Positions 10,444 to 22,401 of a stretch of DNA of 64,000 nucleotides are shown piece by piece; the first letter of the stretch is position 1, and each line of letters starts with the position of its first letter. The DNA is from Begonia masoniana. Taxonomy: Eukaryota; Streptophyta; Magnoliopsida; Cucurbitales; Begoniaceae. The stretch spans positions 48,215,259-48,279,258 of the forward strand of contig CM039503.1 in the NCBI GenBank assembly GCA_022432975.1. The letters run 5' to 3'. The translations under genes and the position numbers were made by a program. The notes below the pieces were generated by a model. That model worked only from the letters and a program-made list of their open reading frames with translations. It did no database searches and was not told the DNA's origin.

Positions 10444-11844
10444 AAGCTTAGATTGTAAATAATTTCGCTCGCCAATTCATGTCAAACCATGCTGGACATG
10501 ATTCAGTTTTGAAATGTGATGGCCGTCGAGGCTTGTACGGGTTCAAGGTTAAAAAGTGAAATCACAATCCTTGGATGTAGTCTTCTCATTTACTGTAAAA
10601 GAAATATTGAATCTCCAACTAAAACGTCTTTTGAAATAAAATTCAAGAATATCAGTCAAAAGTAGACAATATTATTTAACTCGATAAAGAGCGAAATATT
10701 ACAAAATAGTATTAGAGTCAATAAAAAATGTGACCGACAAAGACATCGGGCCTAATATGGGTGGTAATTGATATAGTTCATTATTGTGACAATTTGTTGG
10801 AACTCAAAACCAAATAATGGGATCATAATTCCATATGAAGCTGATGTTTGTATCTGAATCTAAATCAGAGTTAGATGTGTCAGCGTAGATTAGATGTTCG
10901 GTTTTTTGACATCACCAGTTTCAATGTTCTATCGCTAAAGGCAGATCATCAAGGAATGATAAACTTTTATAGCGATATGCTAAAACTAATTCAGTTGCTT
11001 ATGCATGAAATATGTTTGAGAATATTTATTCTATTGAAAAGTCTTTTACATATTAAGCTATAGTTGGTTTTCGCCATTTTGATAATATGTTGATGTCATA
11101 GAGTTTAGTGCTCGAGTTTAAACAATGTTTAAATTTTGTTGGTATTAGTTAGATGTTTGTCCTTCATGAGCTTTTATGCATTGAAGTGCGTGTTGTGATA
11201 GAAATGGTTAAATTTTAGTGTAACTCGAATTCTGTTTAACCAGAACTTGCATTGTGGATATCAAGTTAAAATTTCAATTTACTTAGTAATTTTCACTTAT
11301 TCTTTTAGTTTTTTACTATTATAGTTTTTCACGTAAAAAATTTAGATATTTTGTTTTCTGTGTTTTTCTTTTACACTTCTTGTTCGATTTTCTAACGCAT
11401 AGAATAGAAAAGTGAGCCTACATTAAATAGGCTACAAGAGAACAGATTTTAACCCTCGCGCAAACAGCTAGACTCAACTATCACATAAAAGTTGGATTCC
11501 TCCATAGGAATGAATTCATTAATCAATAATATCTTAAAAAATAAGGACTATCTCTTGTTTATTCATATAATGTCAAGTTATTAGTGTGTGAAAAAAAAAT
11601 TGATTAATAAGCAAAGGATAATGTTACATATTCACTCTAAACTTACACTTCGATGCATCAAATATTATATTATTTCACAATCGAGATATAACGTTATTCA
11701 TAGTCAAATTGTTGAGACGGAATCTTCAAAAGTTTACTTTGACTGGGTGTGGTCGGTCGATGCTGATCACTTGTATTTTCAACACAAACTAGATAGGAAT
11801 CTTGGTTGCTTTGGAAGAGAGTAAAATCTTTGGTTGCTTTAAGT
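10444..11844. other. Intergenic stretch between A1 and psi1
   Basis: AT-rich and collinear with 54575-55976. Short ORFs (for example 10875-11063) exist in both blocks but have no family features and are not called. At 11741-11775 the sequence GACTGGGTGTGGTCGGTCGA resembles the region upstream of the B genes (GACCGGGTTTGGTCGG), a remnant of the promoter of psi1. Confidence 0.5.
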
Positions 11845-11909
11845 ATGGCACCTCCCGATAGAGAAGACCAGAAGAACAAATCTATGTGAAGTCAAGTAGG
11901 AGACCTACC
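11845..11909 (+). pseudogene. psi1: internally deleted copy of the 69-codon gene, split by the Copia insertion
   Basis: ATGGCACCTCCCGATAGAGA matches the gene start. It then jumps to TCTATGTGAAGTCAAGTAGG, which matches codons 23-30 of the B copies, so the middle of the N-terminal part is deleted. The Copia at 11910-21058 inserted at CTACC within it. The sister psi2 at 55977-56042 has the same deletion without the Copia, so the deletion is older than the block duplication. Confidence 0.8.
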
Positions 11910-12856
11910 TGTTAATGCAACTATGTGTTGGCATTATTTTTGGCAAACTATTATTGTTGGAAAGTATTATTTTGGAAATTATATTCTTTTGGAATATATA
12001 TTATCTATGTGCTTATTTTTGGAGAAGATATTTGGCAGAATATTTCGTCAATTCAAATATGATTTGCTGGAAAGGAAATCGTAACAAACATGGTACATAT
12101 ACCTAATTATTAGGTATACTCTCCTAAAATGTCATTGGAAATGTTTCTGCGGTTAGTTTGTTGGCCGAGCTGTTTCGGATATCTTGCTGATTCTGTGGGA
12201 TATAATCAGGTGAATGAAAAAGTTTGTTTTGAGAAGATTGCTGAGAGAAACAGATCTGCATCCTGATCTTGATATAAAAAGTCTTCTTTTTGTATGTAAA
12301 TTAGTTGACGTTATTGTGTGTGTGTGAGAAATTTTTCTGAGCGTCTTTGTTTCTTCACCCATGGTTCTGTGAGGTGTATGTGATCATTTGTTTCAGTCGT
12401 GTCGTAGACTGGTTTGTTGAAGCCTGTTCTGGGTGATCTTATCCTCTGACATTGTCAAGCGTCACAGACAATGTCATAGGAATTTATTCTAGTGATCTAC
12501 ATTCTTATTGGGCAAGGGGAGCTTGCCATACACGGATCTCGGGAGAGGTCATTCTAAAGTCGAGGGGAGCTCGCAAAACAGTTTCACTAGTGGAGGTTGA
12601 CGGATGCGGCATCAAAGATAAGAGGGAGTCTTATTTTGTTTTAAGTCCGAGTGTCTTGTAATCTTGGTTGAACTAGTGAAATGTTTTCATATCTGGGCGT
12701 GGCCCCGCAGATGTAGGCTGATTGCCGAACTGCGTTACCAACCTCTGGTGTTCTTTATTTCCGCATTTTAATATTGTCCTATATCGTATTTATAACCGGT
12801 GTCATACAAAGTGTCACAACACTTTTTAACATCGGGTCACTAACCTTGATCTTTCA
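11910..12856 (+). repeat. 5' LTR of the young Copia
   Basis: Starts TGTTAATGCAACTATG and ends TTGATCTTTCA. It has short related stretches in common with the older Copia LTRs at 1931-2979 and 28788-30001: TGTTGGCATT near the start, the CGGGGCCACGCCCAGATAT region, and the ATCTTTCA end. Confidence 0.95.
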
Positions 12857-12926
12857 ATTGGTATCAAAGCGGGACGTCTCTGTTTCTTAGGTGAGATCCG
12901 CAGGACTTGATCTTGGTTTTACTACA

Positions 12927-14164
12927 ATGGACTCTATGAAAGAGGGAGGTTCAACAATGCGTCCACCCTTGCTAAACGAAAACAATTATGCTTATTGGAA
13001 AGCCCGAATGAGAGCATTTATTAAGGCTGTTGATGAAAAAGCTTGGAAATCCATTCTTACAGGTTGGGACCAACCAACAATTACAAAAGACGGAGTTACA
13101 TCTATCAAACCCGAAGAAAGCTGGTCTGCCACTGAAGATGCTCTAGCAAATAGCAACTCAAAGGCTCTTAATGCAATATTTAATGGTGTTGATCCAACCC
13201 AATTTAGACTTATTTCTACATGTGAGTCTGCTAAAAAGGCTTGGGATATTCTTCAGACTACGTATGAAGGTACTTCAGCAGTTAAGTTATCAAAAATACA
13301 GCTTTTAACAACAAAATTTGAGAACTTGAAGATGCATGATGATGAAAACATTGCTGAATTTAATGCAAGACTCTGTGACATTGCCAATGAAGCTTTTACT
13401 CTCGGAGAAACCATCTCCGAAGAAAAACTTGTGAGAAAAACGTTAAGATCTCTACCTCAACGCTTTGCATATAAAGTTACTGCAATTGAAGAAGCAAAAG
13501 ATATCACCAAAATGAAATTAGAGGAGCTGATGGGTTCTCTTAGAACATTTGAGATGAATCTCGATGCAAATGTAGAAACAAAGAAGGTGAAAGGATTGGC
13601 TTTAAAAGCAGAGATCCAGAGTTCTGAAGAATGCAATGAAGATGATCTGGAAGAATCTTTAGCACTATTATCAAGAAATTTCAGCAAAGTGTTGAAGAAA
13701 TTTGGTAGAAATAATCGTGGTGTCAGACAAAATGTCACTAACACCAAAAATGACTCTACAAGTTATAAGAAGTCCAAAGATGAAAATCAATCTTCAGAAA
13801 AATCCTGGAATAACAGGGAATTAAATGTAGAGAATGCGATGGCTATGGACACATTCAGGCGGAATGTGCAAACACTTTGAAGAAGAAAAAGACCTCTCTC
13901 AATACAACTTGGAGCGAGAGTGATTCAGAAAAGGAAGATGAAATCTCAAATCAGAATATGGCACTGGTGGTGAAAACCAAATCTACAAGTTTTGATAAAG
14001 TCACTCCAAATGTCTCTGAAACTTTATCTGAAGATAGTGATGATATGGATGAAGGTACAAAAGAAGATTTTATTGATGAATATAAGAAGCTCTATGAAAA
14101 ATGGACAGAATTGACTGAAATAAATCATCATCTTCGAAAACAGATTGGGAGTCTAAAAATTTAA
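12927..14164 (+). pseudogene. Copia gag (broken)
   Basis: The likely start is the ATG at 12927 (MDSMKEGGSTMRPP), not the upstream GTG. The N-terminal half is a plant Copia gag domain (UBN2/DUF4219-like: NNYAYWKARMRAF, SWSATEDALANSNSKALNAI, LISTCESAKKAWDIL). The frame fails at about 13825-13840: the CCHC zinc knuckle and everything after it lie in another frame. That frame ends at a stop at 14162-14164 within the coiled coil; pol continues in the same frame after it. Gag would be the capsid protein with RNA-binding knuckle. As it stands it could make capsid lacking its knuckle. Confidence 0.85.
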
Positions 14165-17100
14165 AATGGAAGTCTTCAAGAGCTTATTACTGATCTGGAA
14201 GTGAAACTCAAATGTAGTCAGGATGAGATAGAACAACTGACCAACGATCTGAATCATATGAAGAAGAACGTCAGAATGCTAAACTCAGGTACATCTATAC
14301 TTGATAATATTTTAATGGCAGGAAGAACATATGATGATACCTCTGGAATTGGCTACAAAGGAGAATGCTCAATGTCACCAAAAGTGTCAAACATATATGC
14401 TGAAAATAAAGGAAAGAATGTTGCAATATCCATCAACAAAGCTGAACAGAAAACAGACTCTAAAAACAGTTGTGAAATGAAGTCCAGTACACAGGTTTCC
14501 AAAGCTAAAGGTAACAAATTTATTCCCGTTTGTCATTATTGCTTTCGAAAATGCCATATTCGTCCTAGATGTTTTGCTTATTTGAATGACTTGAGAAAAG
14601 GTACTGCTGGATATATTTCTTCGCACAGATTTCGCAAACAAAAATGGATAAAGAAAGCGAACTTAAAATGCAATGTTACTCATACTTCTCTAAAGGCAAC
14701 ATCTGTTGATGCATGGTACTTTGATAGTGGGTGTTCACGACATATGACTGGTGAAGCAAGATTCTTAAAGAATATTACTTCAGGAGGTCTGGGAAAAGTA
14801 ACATTCGGAAACGGTGTCACAGAAAATGTTATTGGAAAGGGAACATTAGACATTCCAGGACTGCCTTCTCTGAAAAATGTTCTACTTGTAAAAGGTTTGA
14901 AATCAAATCTGATCAGCATTAGTCAGCTATGTGACCAAGACCTGAAGGTGCATTTCACTCGCAACAAATGTGTTGTCTCGGATCACACCAACAAATGTAT
15001 CATCGAAGGAATTCGGTCTTCTGATAACTGCTACCTCATTTCACCATCAACTACATGTGCTCTAGCAAGCATGGCAGACACTATATTATGGCATCGCAAA
15101 CTGGGTCATGTAAATCTCAGGATGTTAAAACAAGTTATCTCAAAAGGAGCAGTACGAGGAGTACCCATGATAAGTGTTGATGAAGATAGAGTTTGTGGAC
15201 CATGTCAAATTGGGAAGCAAACTAAAGTGTCACATCAAAAGTCTCAGACACCAGCAACTAAACGAGTTCTTGAACTATTACATATGGATTTAATGGGTCC
15301 AATGGCAATTGAAAGTTTCGGTGGAAAACGATATGCATACGTAGTTGTTGATGACTTTTCAAGATACACCTGGATAGAATTTCTCAGAGACAAATCTGAC
15401 ACGTTTAATGCCTTCAAAACCTTATGCTTTCGGCTTCAGCGAGAGAAAGATTGTATTATTGTAAAAATTGTTCGAATTCGAAGTGACCACGGACGGGAGT
15501 TTGAGAACTCAGTATTTGAAAATTTCTGCAATCAACTTGGCATCTCTCATGAATTCTCTGCACCAATAACACCTCAGCAAAATGGGGTCGTTGAGCGCAA
15601 AAATCGAACTATAGCAGAAATGTCACGCGCAATGTTACACGAAAACAATACTCCACAGAGATTTTGGGCCGAAGCTATGAACACAGCCTGCTACACTATC
15701 AATCGAGTGTATCTACGTACTGGAACGACAATGACTCCCTATGAATTATGGAAAGGTAAAACTCCAAACCTTAGTTATTTTCATCCTTTTGGGAGTACGT
15801 GTTTTGTTCTTAATGACAGGGAGCATAGAGGAAAGATGGATCCCAAAAGTGATGAAGGTATATTTCTGGGATACTCTACAAATAGCCGCGCCTATCGGGT
15901 ATACAACAAACGAACTCGGAGTATAATTGAATATGCAAATGTCCGTATAGATGATTCACTTCATTCTGCTGATAACTCTATAGAAGATCCACATCAGAAC
16001 TCCACAGAAGATAATTCCACTATCTCAGAACTTGTTCCTGACAAGGCTCCCGAAAATGTCTCAGAAAATGTCACTGATCAACCTACATCAATCAATATGG
16101 GAGATGAAGTTACCTCTAATACCAAACAACCATCTACACGTGTTCACAGGAACCATTCTACAGATGATGTTATTGGAGGACTGGATGATGGAATTCAAAC
16201 CAGAAATAAACCTAGAGTCAATTATCGAGATATGATCCATATGGCTTGCTTCACTTCGACGTTTGAACCAACAAATATCACCGAAGCTCTTCTTGATGAA
16301 CACTGGATCAATGCCATGCAAGACGAACTCGGACAATTCACTAGAAATCAAGTCTGGGATTTAGTTCCATGCCCTCCCGATACAAATGTTATTGGCACAA
16401 AATGGATCTACAAAAATAAAAGTGACGAACATGGAAACATTATTCGCAACAAAGCTCGATTGGTTGCTCAAGGTTACTTACAAATTGAAGGGGTTGATTT
16501 TGACGAGACTTTTGCTCCGGTTGCTCGCCTTGAATCCATTAGACTCTTATTAGCCCTTGCTAGTGTTATGCGCTTCAAACTTCACCAAATGGATGTTAAA
16601 AGTGCGTTCCTCAATGGTTATCTTAATGAGGAAGTATATGTGGCTCAACCTAAGGGATTTGAAGACCCTCATCATCCCGATTATGTGTACAAGTTAAAGA
16701 AGGCACTCTATGGGCTTAAACAAGCTCCACGCGCATGGTATGAACGCCTTACTGTGTATTTATTATCCAAGGGATATGAGCGAGGGGGAGTAGACAAAAC
16801 CCTGTTCATTCGCCACCATAAAGGTCAGATCTTAATTGCTCAAATTTATGTAGACGACATCGTTTTTGGCTCAGTGTCACAGAAAATGGTAGACGAATTT
16901 ATTGAACAAATGAAGGGAGAATTCGAAATGAGCATGGTAGGCAATCTCAACTATTTTCTTGGACTCCAGATTCAACAAACTCAAGAAGGTATTTTTATTA
17001 CTCAAAGCAAATATGCCAAGAATATGTTAAAGAAATTCAATTTAGAAAAATGTCGTCCAAAACGAACTCCGATTGGCACAAAGGAGAAACTCTCTAAAGA

Positions 17101-17788
17101 TGATAAAGGTATCTCAGTTGACAGCCGCTTATACAGAAGTATGATTGGAAGTCTTCTATACCTAACAGCCAGTAGACCGGATATTTGCTACAGTGTGGGT
17201 CTATGCGCTCGTTTTCAAGCAAATCCTAAAGCGTCACACCTAGCGTCAGTGAAACGCATTCTAAAATATATTTGCGGAACAGTAGATTATGGAATCTGGT
17301 ACTCTTTTGACACCAACGCAAATCTTGTAGGGTATTGTGATGCTGATTGGGCTGGATGTGCTGATGATCGGAAAAGTACATCAGGTGGATGTTTTTACTT
17401 GGGAAACAATTTAGTTTAATGGTTTAGCAAGAAACAAAATTCAATATCTCTTTCAACAGCTGAGGCAGAATACATTGCAGCTGGGAGTAGTTGTACCCAA
17501 CTTCTCTGGATGAAGCAAATGCTGAAAGATTATGGTGTTACACAGAATGTCATGACACTTTATTGCGATAATATGAGTGCGATTAATATTTCGAAGAATC
17601 CGGTTCAACATTCACGTACAAAACATATTGACATCAGACATCACTTCATTCGAGCACTAGTTGAAGACAAAACAATTAACTTGGAGCATGTGACAACAGA
17701 AAAACAAACAGCAGATATTTTTACTAAAGCACTAGATAGCTTAAGATTTGAAGAACTAAAGTCAGCTTTGGGCCTTTGTATTCTCTGA
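14165..17788 (+). pseudogene. Copia pol: protease, integrase, RT, RNase H (one internal stop)
   Basis: The main open stretch is 14201-17419. Domains in order (numbered from 14201): CCHC-like finger [14 protein letters not shown] (about 110), protease [13 protein letters not shown] (about 172), integrase HHCC ([10 protein letters not shown] ... CGPCQIGK, about 297-335), catalytic D,D,E (HMDLMGP about 363, RSDHGREF about 427, NGVVERKNR about 464), RT ([36 protein letters not shown] about 883) and RNase H (YCDADWAG about 1046). A TAA at 17417-17419 interrupts RNase H; the frame resumes and ends with SALGLCIL at 17788. Integrase and RT motifs look complete, so only the RNase H part is directly disabled. 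Confidence 0.92.
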
Positions 17789-18221
17789 AGAAAGGTCATA
17801 TGAGTTTTTGTTTTTATTTTCTGCACACTTTTATTTGGCAATCATTTGTATTTGGGGATCTCTTTACTATTCTTGAGTTCCTGGTCTTCTCTGTTCCACA
17901 TGATATATGCGATATTTCATGAAGACCTATTTTTGGGAATGATTTATGGTTTATTTCCATAATCTTTTTCTGGCGGAAGTTATGAATATTTTATGGGATT
18001 TTGGATTTATTTTCAAATCTGTTGAAATTTATTTATGAATATCTCTTTGGGTTTATTTCCCAAATTACAACAACATCTTTTTGCTTGCGGTATTTGCCCA
18101 AATCGGTGAAAACCCTTCTTTTTACTATCTTCTGTTTTCGATTTTTCAAAATAGCGCTAAGACTCTCTCTCACTGCCATCGAAGCTCTCTTCTCTTCTTC
18201 AGCAACTATCTCTGATCATCT

Positions 18222-19817
18222 ATGGCGACTCTTGTGGATTATAGCGATGAATCATCTGACAGTGAGCACTTGCATCACAAACGGTTTCAAATACCTGGTA
18301 CTCAATCGACGCACTCTGAAGAAGGTTTTCTGGATGTTATTGAAGCGATTCCGATCTGTCAATACAAACCTACTGGCGAAGAAAGCAGTAAAAACTCAAA
18401 CCCTCTTGCTCACTTGAAAGTCTCCTTTAGACCCCCAAGGGTTCGTTCGAAGTTAGTTTTACCCACCAAAAGAAAAAATGCACCTTCGTTGATTGATGAA
18501 GAATCATCTGATAAACAGTGGGACAATGCTGCTGAAATTCAGTCCTTATCTTCGGAGGAAGAAAACAGTCTACAAGCTTCGAAGAAGAAAGTATCTCCTC
18601 CCAGGAAATCTGCGCGACTGATGTCTAAATCACCAAGCAGAAGTGTTCAGAAGACTCAGACCAAAGCCGTAAGAAAAGAAAAGGGAAAAAGAAAAGCTTC
18701 AATGCCCTCTCCTGCCACTTCAAAAAGGAAAGTTTCACGAAAAATGTCACACAAAAAGCCCAGTAAGTCTTCAAAATCCCCTGAAAAATCTCCTGTTTTT
18801 AAAACTCCTTTCAACGCTAGCCTCTGGAGTCTAGTGTCAAAGAAGAGTATCTGGAGCGAAAGGAACATTCATATGGTTGATTTTAAAGATTGCAAGGACC
18901 TTGTAAATCTGCTTATCAGTCATGGACTTGGCATGACCTTCAAAGGATTAAAACCCTTCTCTGCCCAAGTTATCCGTGAATTCTACTGTAACCTATCACC
19001 TTCTATTATTGACCAAAGCCATTCTGATTTTGGTCATGTATTTTTGAGAGGGTCTCTATTTGAATTCAGTCCTTCAGTTATAAATTCTTATATTGGAAGT
19101 TTTTGGACTGACTCGGAACACTATACTCCTGATTTTGATAATATAATCACAAGTGTCACAGGCGGCGTTAGACAAATTTGGCCTCGTGCAAAGGACTTTC
19201 CTGCATCTCAACTTACTGCCAAATTTGCAATTCTCCACAAAATTGCAATCCGCAATTGGCTACCATCGTCTCACGCCTCTGGCATAAATAAAAAGATGGC
19301 CAGGTTATTGTTTCAAGTTGGCACTGGCATTCCTTTTGACATTGGCAAATTTTTCTTCGACCAGATCTTGAAGCACATTCATGGCAAGCACAACAGGTCT
19401 TCTTTACCTTTTCCTTGTATGATCTTTGGTATTTTATGCTCTCAACGGATTGCTTTAAATGTTTCCGATAACTTAAACATGGATTGTGAAGAAATCAGGA
19501 TAAGTTCTAAACTTCGAACCGGAGGACATATTGATGATATTCAAAATGCTGCTAGTACAGAGGATGTTGTTGGTGATAATTTAATTTCACGAACTATTAG
19601 AATTATTCAAGGTGAATTACAGGACTTAGAAACTAGAAAGAAGGTCCTGTCTGACCTCCTGGAAGAACTTGTTCGGCATTCTGCTGTGAGAAATGATGCC
19701 AATCCAACTGATCCAGGTCAGGCATCGGAGAAATCACCTTCAGCCTCCACTGATTCTCATAATGCTTCTCAAACTGTCTCAGCAGCATATGATGACTCCG
19801 TTGATAAAACTGGTTAG
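18222..19817 (+). CDS. Copia extra ORF after pol (531 aa), unknown function
   Basis: An intact ORF in the place where Sireviruses carry an env-like or uncharacterised third gene. Residues 1-200 are Ser/Lys/Pro-rich and basic, likely disordered, with nuclear-signal-like clusters (KRKVSRK). Residues about 205-435 look globular (LVNLLISHGLGMTFKGLKPF, REFYCN, SDFGHVFLRGSLFEFSPSVI), of the sort catalogued as putative plant transposon protein in retroelement ORFs. Residues about 445-490 predict a coiled coil. There is no signal peptide and no clear membrane segment, so an envelope role is not supported. A pyrimidine-rich leader precedes the ATG. The old Copia carries decayed homologues on the minus strand (44150 to 43188, then 30893 to 30494), so the ORF is a stable part of the family. 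It is intact although gag and pol are broken. Confidence 0.85.
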   Translation: MATLVDYSDESSDSEHLHHKRFQIPGTQSTHSEEGFLDVIEAIPICQYKPTGEESSKNSNPLAHLKVSFRPPRVRSKLVLPTKRKNAPSLIDEESSDKQWDNAAEIQSLSSEEENSLQASKKKVSPPRKSARLMSKSPSRSVQKTQTKAVRKEKGKRKASMPSPATSKRKVSRKMSHKKPSKSSKSPEKSPVFKTPFNASLWSLVSKKSIWSERNIHMVDFKDCKDLVNLLISHGLGMTFKGLKPFSAQVIREFYCNLSPSIIDQSHSDFGHVFLRGSLFEFSPSVINSYIGSFWTDSEHYTPDFDNIITSVTGGVRQIWPRAKDFPASQLTAKFAILHKIAIRNWLPSSHASGINKKMARLLFQVGTGIPFDIGKFFFDQILKHIHGKHNRSSLPFPCMIFGILCSQRIALNVSDNLNMDCEEIRISSKLRTGGHIDDIQNAASTEDVVGDNLISRTIRIIQGELQDLETRKKVLSDLLEELVRHSAVRNDANPTDPGQASEKSPSASTDSHNASQTVSAAYDDSVDKTG

Positions 19818-19931
19818 ATGATTGTCAGTATTTTATTTTGAACTACCATCAGTATTTTTTTGCTGACTTCTTTGCACCTAGTTAACTATGGTTTACTTGA
19901 CATTATTCATACCCTTTTGTCTTTTTATGGC

Positions 19932-20111
19932 AAAAAGGGGGAGTATTTTGGTTGTGGTTCTGATGATATGAATACAACTTATGCTGGTGTTTCTATTTGA
20001 AATGATATTACATTGATCGGCTTGCCTCAAGGACTTCTCATTAAGGGGGAGTTTCATGTTATCTCCTTTAAGGGGAGTTGTGTTTTGCCAAAAAATGCCA
20101 AAGGGGGAGAT
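19932..20111 (+). promoter_or_regulatory. Multiple polypurine tracts upstream of the Copia 3' LTR
   Basis: AAAAAGGGGGAG (19932-19943), TTAAGGGGGAG (20041-20051), AAGGGGAG (20070-20077) and AAAGGGGGAGAT (20100-20111), the last directly before the LTR. Repeated PPTs before the 3' LTR are a known Sirevirus trait. The old Copia shows the complementary tracts from 30002 onward. Confidence 0.85.
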
Positions 20112-21058
20112 TGTTAATGCAACTATGTGTTGGCATTATTTTTGGCAAACTATTATTGTTGGAAAGTATTATTTTGGAAATTATATTCTTTTGGAATATA
20201 TATTATCTATGTGCTTATTTTTGGAGAAGATATTTGGCAGAATATTTCGTCAATTCAAATATGATTTGCTGGAAAGGAAATCGTAACAAACATGGTACAT
20301 ATACCTAATTATTAGGTATACTCTCCTAAAATGTCATTGGAAATGTTTCTGCGGTTAGTTTGTTGGCCGAGCTGTTTCGGATATCTTGCTGATTCTGTGG
20401 GATATAATCAGGTGAATGAAAAAGTTTGTTTTGAGAAGATTGCTGAGAGAAACAGATCTGCATCCTGATCTTGATATAAAAAGTCTTCTTTTTGTATGTA
20501 AATTAGTTGACGTTATTGTGTGTGTGTGAGAAATTTTTCTGAGCGTCTTTGTTTCTTCACCCATGGTTCTGTGAGGTGTATGTGATCATTTGTTTCAGTC
20601 GTGTCGTAGACTGGTTTGTTGAAGCCTGTTCTGGGTGATCTTATCCTCTGACATTGTCAAGCGTCACAGACAATGTCATAGGAATTTATTCTAGTGATCT
20701 ACATTCTTATTGGGCAAGGGGAGCTTGCCATACACGGATCTCGGGAGAGGTCATTCTAAAGTCGAGGGGAGCTCGCAAAACAGTTTCACTAGTGGAGGTT
20801 GACGGATGCGGCATCAAAGATAAGAGGGAGTCTTATTTTGTTTTAAGTCCGAGTGTCTTGTAATCTTGGTTGAACTAGTGAAATGTTTTCATATCTGGGC
20901 GTGGCCCCGCAGATGTAGGCTGATTGCCGAACTGCGTTACCAACCTCTGGTGTTCTTTATTTCCGCATTTTAATATTGTCCTATATCGTATTTATAACCG
21001 GTGTCATACAAAGTGTCACAACACTTTTTAACATCGGGTCACTAACCTTGATCTTTCA
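20112..21058 (+). repeat. 3' LTR of the young Copia
   Basis: 947 bp, the same length as the 5' LTR and no difference seen by eye. It is followed by the target duplication CTACC. Confidence 0.95.
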
Positions 21059-21063
21059 CTACC

Positions 21064-22401
21064 AAGTCACTTGGCCGTTATTAGATCAAATTGTCTTTTT
21101 TTTTTTTCCACATTTTCAGGTATTTGTTAAAGTTTGACGACACGAAGTCTTTTAGGTTAGACCGATAAACCGGCTTTACAGATGTCGTTTAGAGTTTTGT
21201 TTTACTATATAAATAAATAATGTTACGTTGACCTTTTTATTTTACCTTCTTGAAATACTCGCTGATATGTCAAACAATAATTGATGCAATTAATGTAATA
21301 AATTTACGTAAGTTTGAGTCGCAAAATTCGCGGTTGTATTTCGATTTTCATAGCAAATATTTTTCTCTGCCCGTGATTTTTCTTGAAATGGTATTTCATC
21401 GTAAATATCATAGTTTCGTTTTAGTTTTTCTTTTTCATTTTATTTTTCAATTTCTAACGATACCAAAGACAAATTAACATCAAAATTACAATGTATTTTG
21501 TTATAATATAACTTAAAAATACTAATATTAAAGCTTGTTTTTTTATTTGTACCCACAAATAGATGCCGAGCAAACTCATTATAATATGAGTTAAAAATGT
21601 TTACATTAAAATGTACTTTTATGGATATGCACAAATAATATTAGATATGACAATAACAATTCAATTAGGACCTTCAAGATAAAGATACAAAAGAATCACA
21701 TTCCCCCTCGAACTTGACATCTAGATGTATCTTGGCATGTTATACGAAAGAAAAGAAACAACGATTAGATCAAATTGAATCGATAGATTCTCAACTTCAA
21801 TAATTGAGTGCTTTCTACACTCAATCAAAGTAATCAATATACTAGACCATAAAAGATTTTTATTTGACCAAATAACCGATCACATTGATCGTTATTTAAG
21901 CGAATAAACGAATGATACACAACACGGCTATTGTAAACTCGGTTTTTATCTTTTCATCAAAACATGGTATGCTTTGAAGTATAATTTCTTTACGGGTTGG
22001 ATCGTTTTCAAAAACTTTGATAGGCAATTTGAATCATATAAAGGGGAAGAAGCATATCCTATGTGCTATATGGACATGCCTTTGCTTCGTAGAAATGAAG
22101 TATATCATACTACGCGTTCCAGTTTATGTCTTTGTGTGAGTGCAAGGACTGGATTCTTCCTTAGCTTCCACGTCATCACAATGATGTCATTAATAGGTAA
22201 TTTTTCATAAATATGGGATTATCTCTTGCTTCTCCATTTAATGTCATGTTGTTACTGTCTAGTTAAAACAAAATTAAAAAAAAAAAAATTGATTAATAAG
22301 CTGGACATTCTAACTCTACGTCATCACGTCTTAATTTCATCCAATTTATTAATATGCTTGATATATTATTTTAATTATTAATTTATCATAATTATTAGGA
22401 A
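21064..22401. other. AT-rich flank between psi1 and gene B1
   Basis: Collinear with 56043-57484. No gene, RNA or transposon boundary is clear. Short ORFs at 21250-21477 and 21974-22210 are not supported: their reading frames are not kept at the sister positions. Confidence 0.5.

Larger units (their letters stand above)
11910..21058 (+). mobile_element. Young Sirevirus-type Ty1/Copia element with an extra ORF
   Basis: Complete 9,149 bp element with two 947 bp LTRs (11910-12856 and 20112-21058) that look identical by eye, and target duplication CTACC (11905-11909, 21059-21063). The empty site is at 56038-56042. The primer site TGGTATCAAAGC (12859-12870) lies two bases after the LTR. Several purine tracts precede the 3' LTR. 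The order gag, protease, integrase, RT, RNase H is Ty1/Copia. The long gag with coiled coil and two zinc fingers, multiple PPTs and an ORF after pol fit the Sirevirus (SIRE/Maximus) lineage. Coding is broken in gag and in RNase H, so it was probably moved in trans, unless the breaks are sequencing errors. Confidence 0.93.

Noticed and set aside
10875..11063. 62-codon ORF found in both blocks (also 55006-55194)
   Set aside because: The frame is kept in both blocks, but the translation has no family features, the changes are not silent-biased, and no promoter is evident.
11588..11824. 78-codon ORF conserved at 55711-55956
   Set aside because: It lies across the degraded promoter region of the psi copies; conservation is explained by the recent block duplication.
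12153..12661. ORFs repeated at 20355-20863
   Set aside because: They sit in the two Copia LTRs and repeat only because the LTRs are identical.
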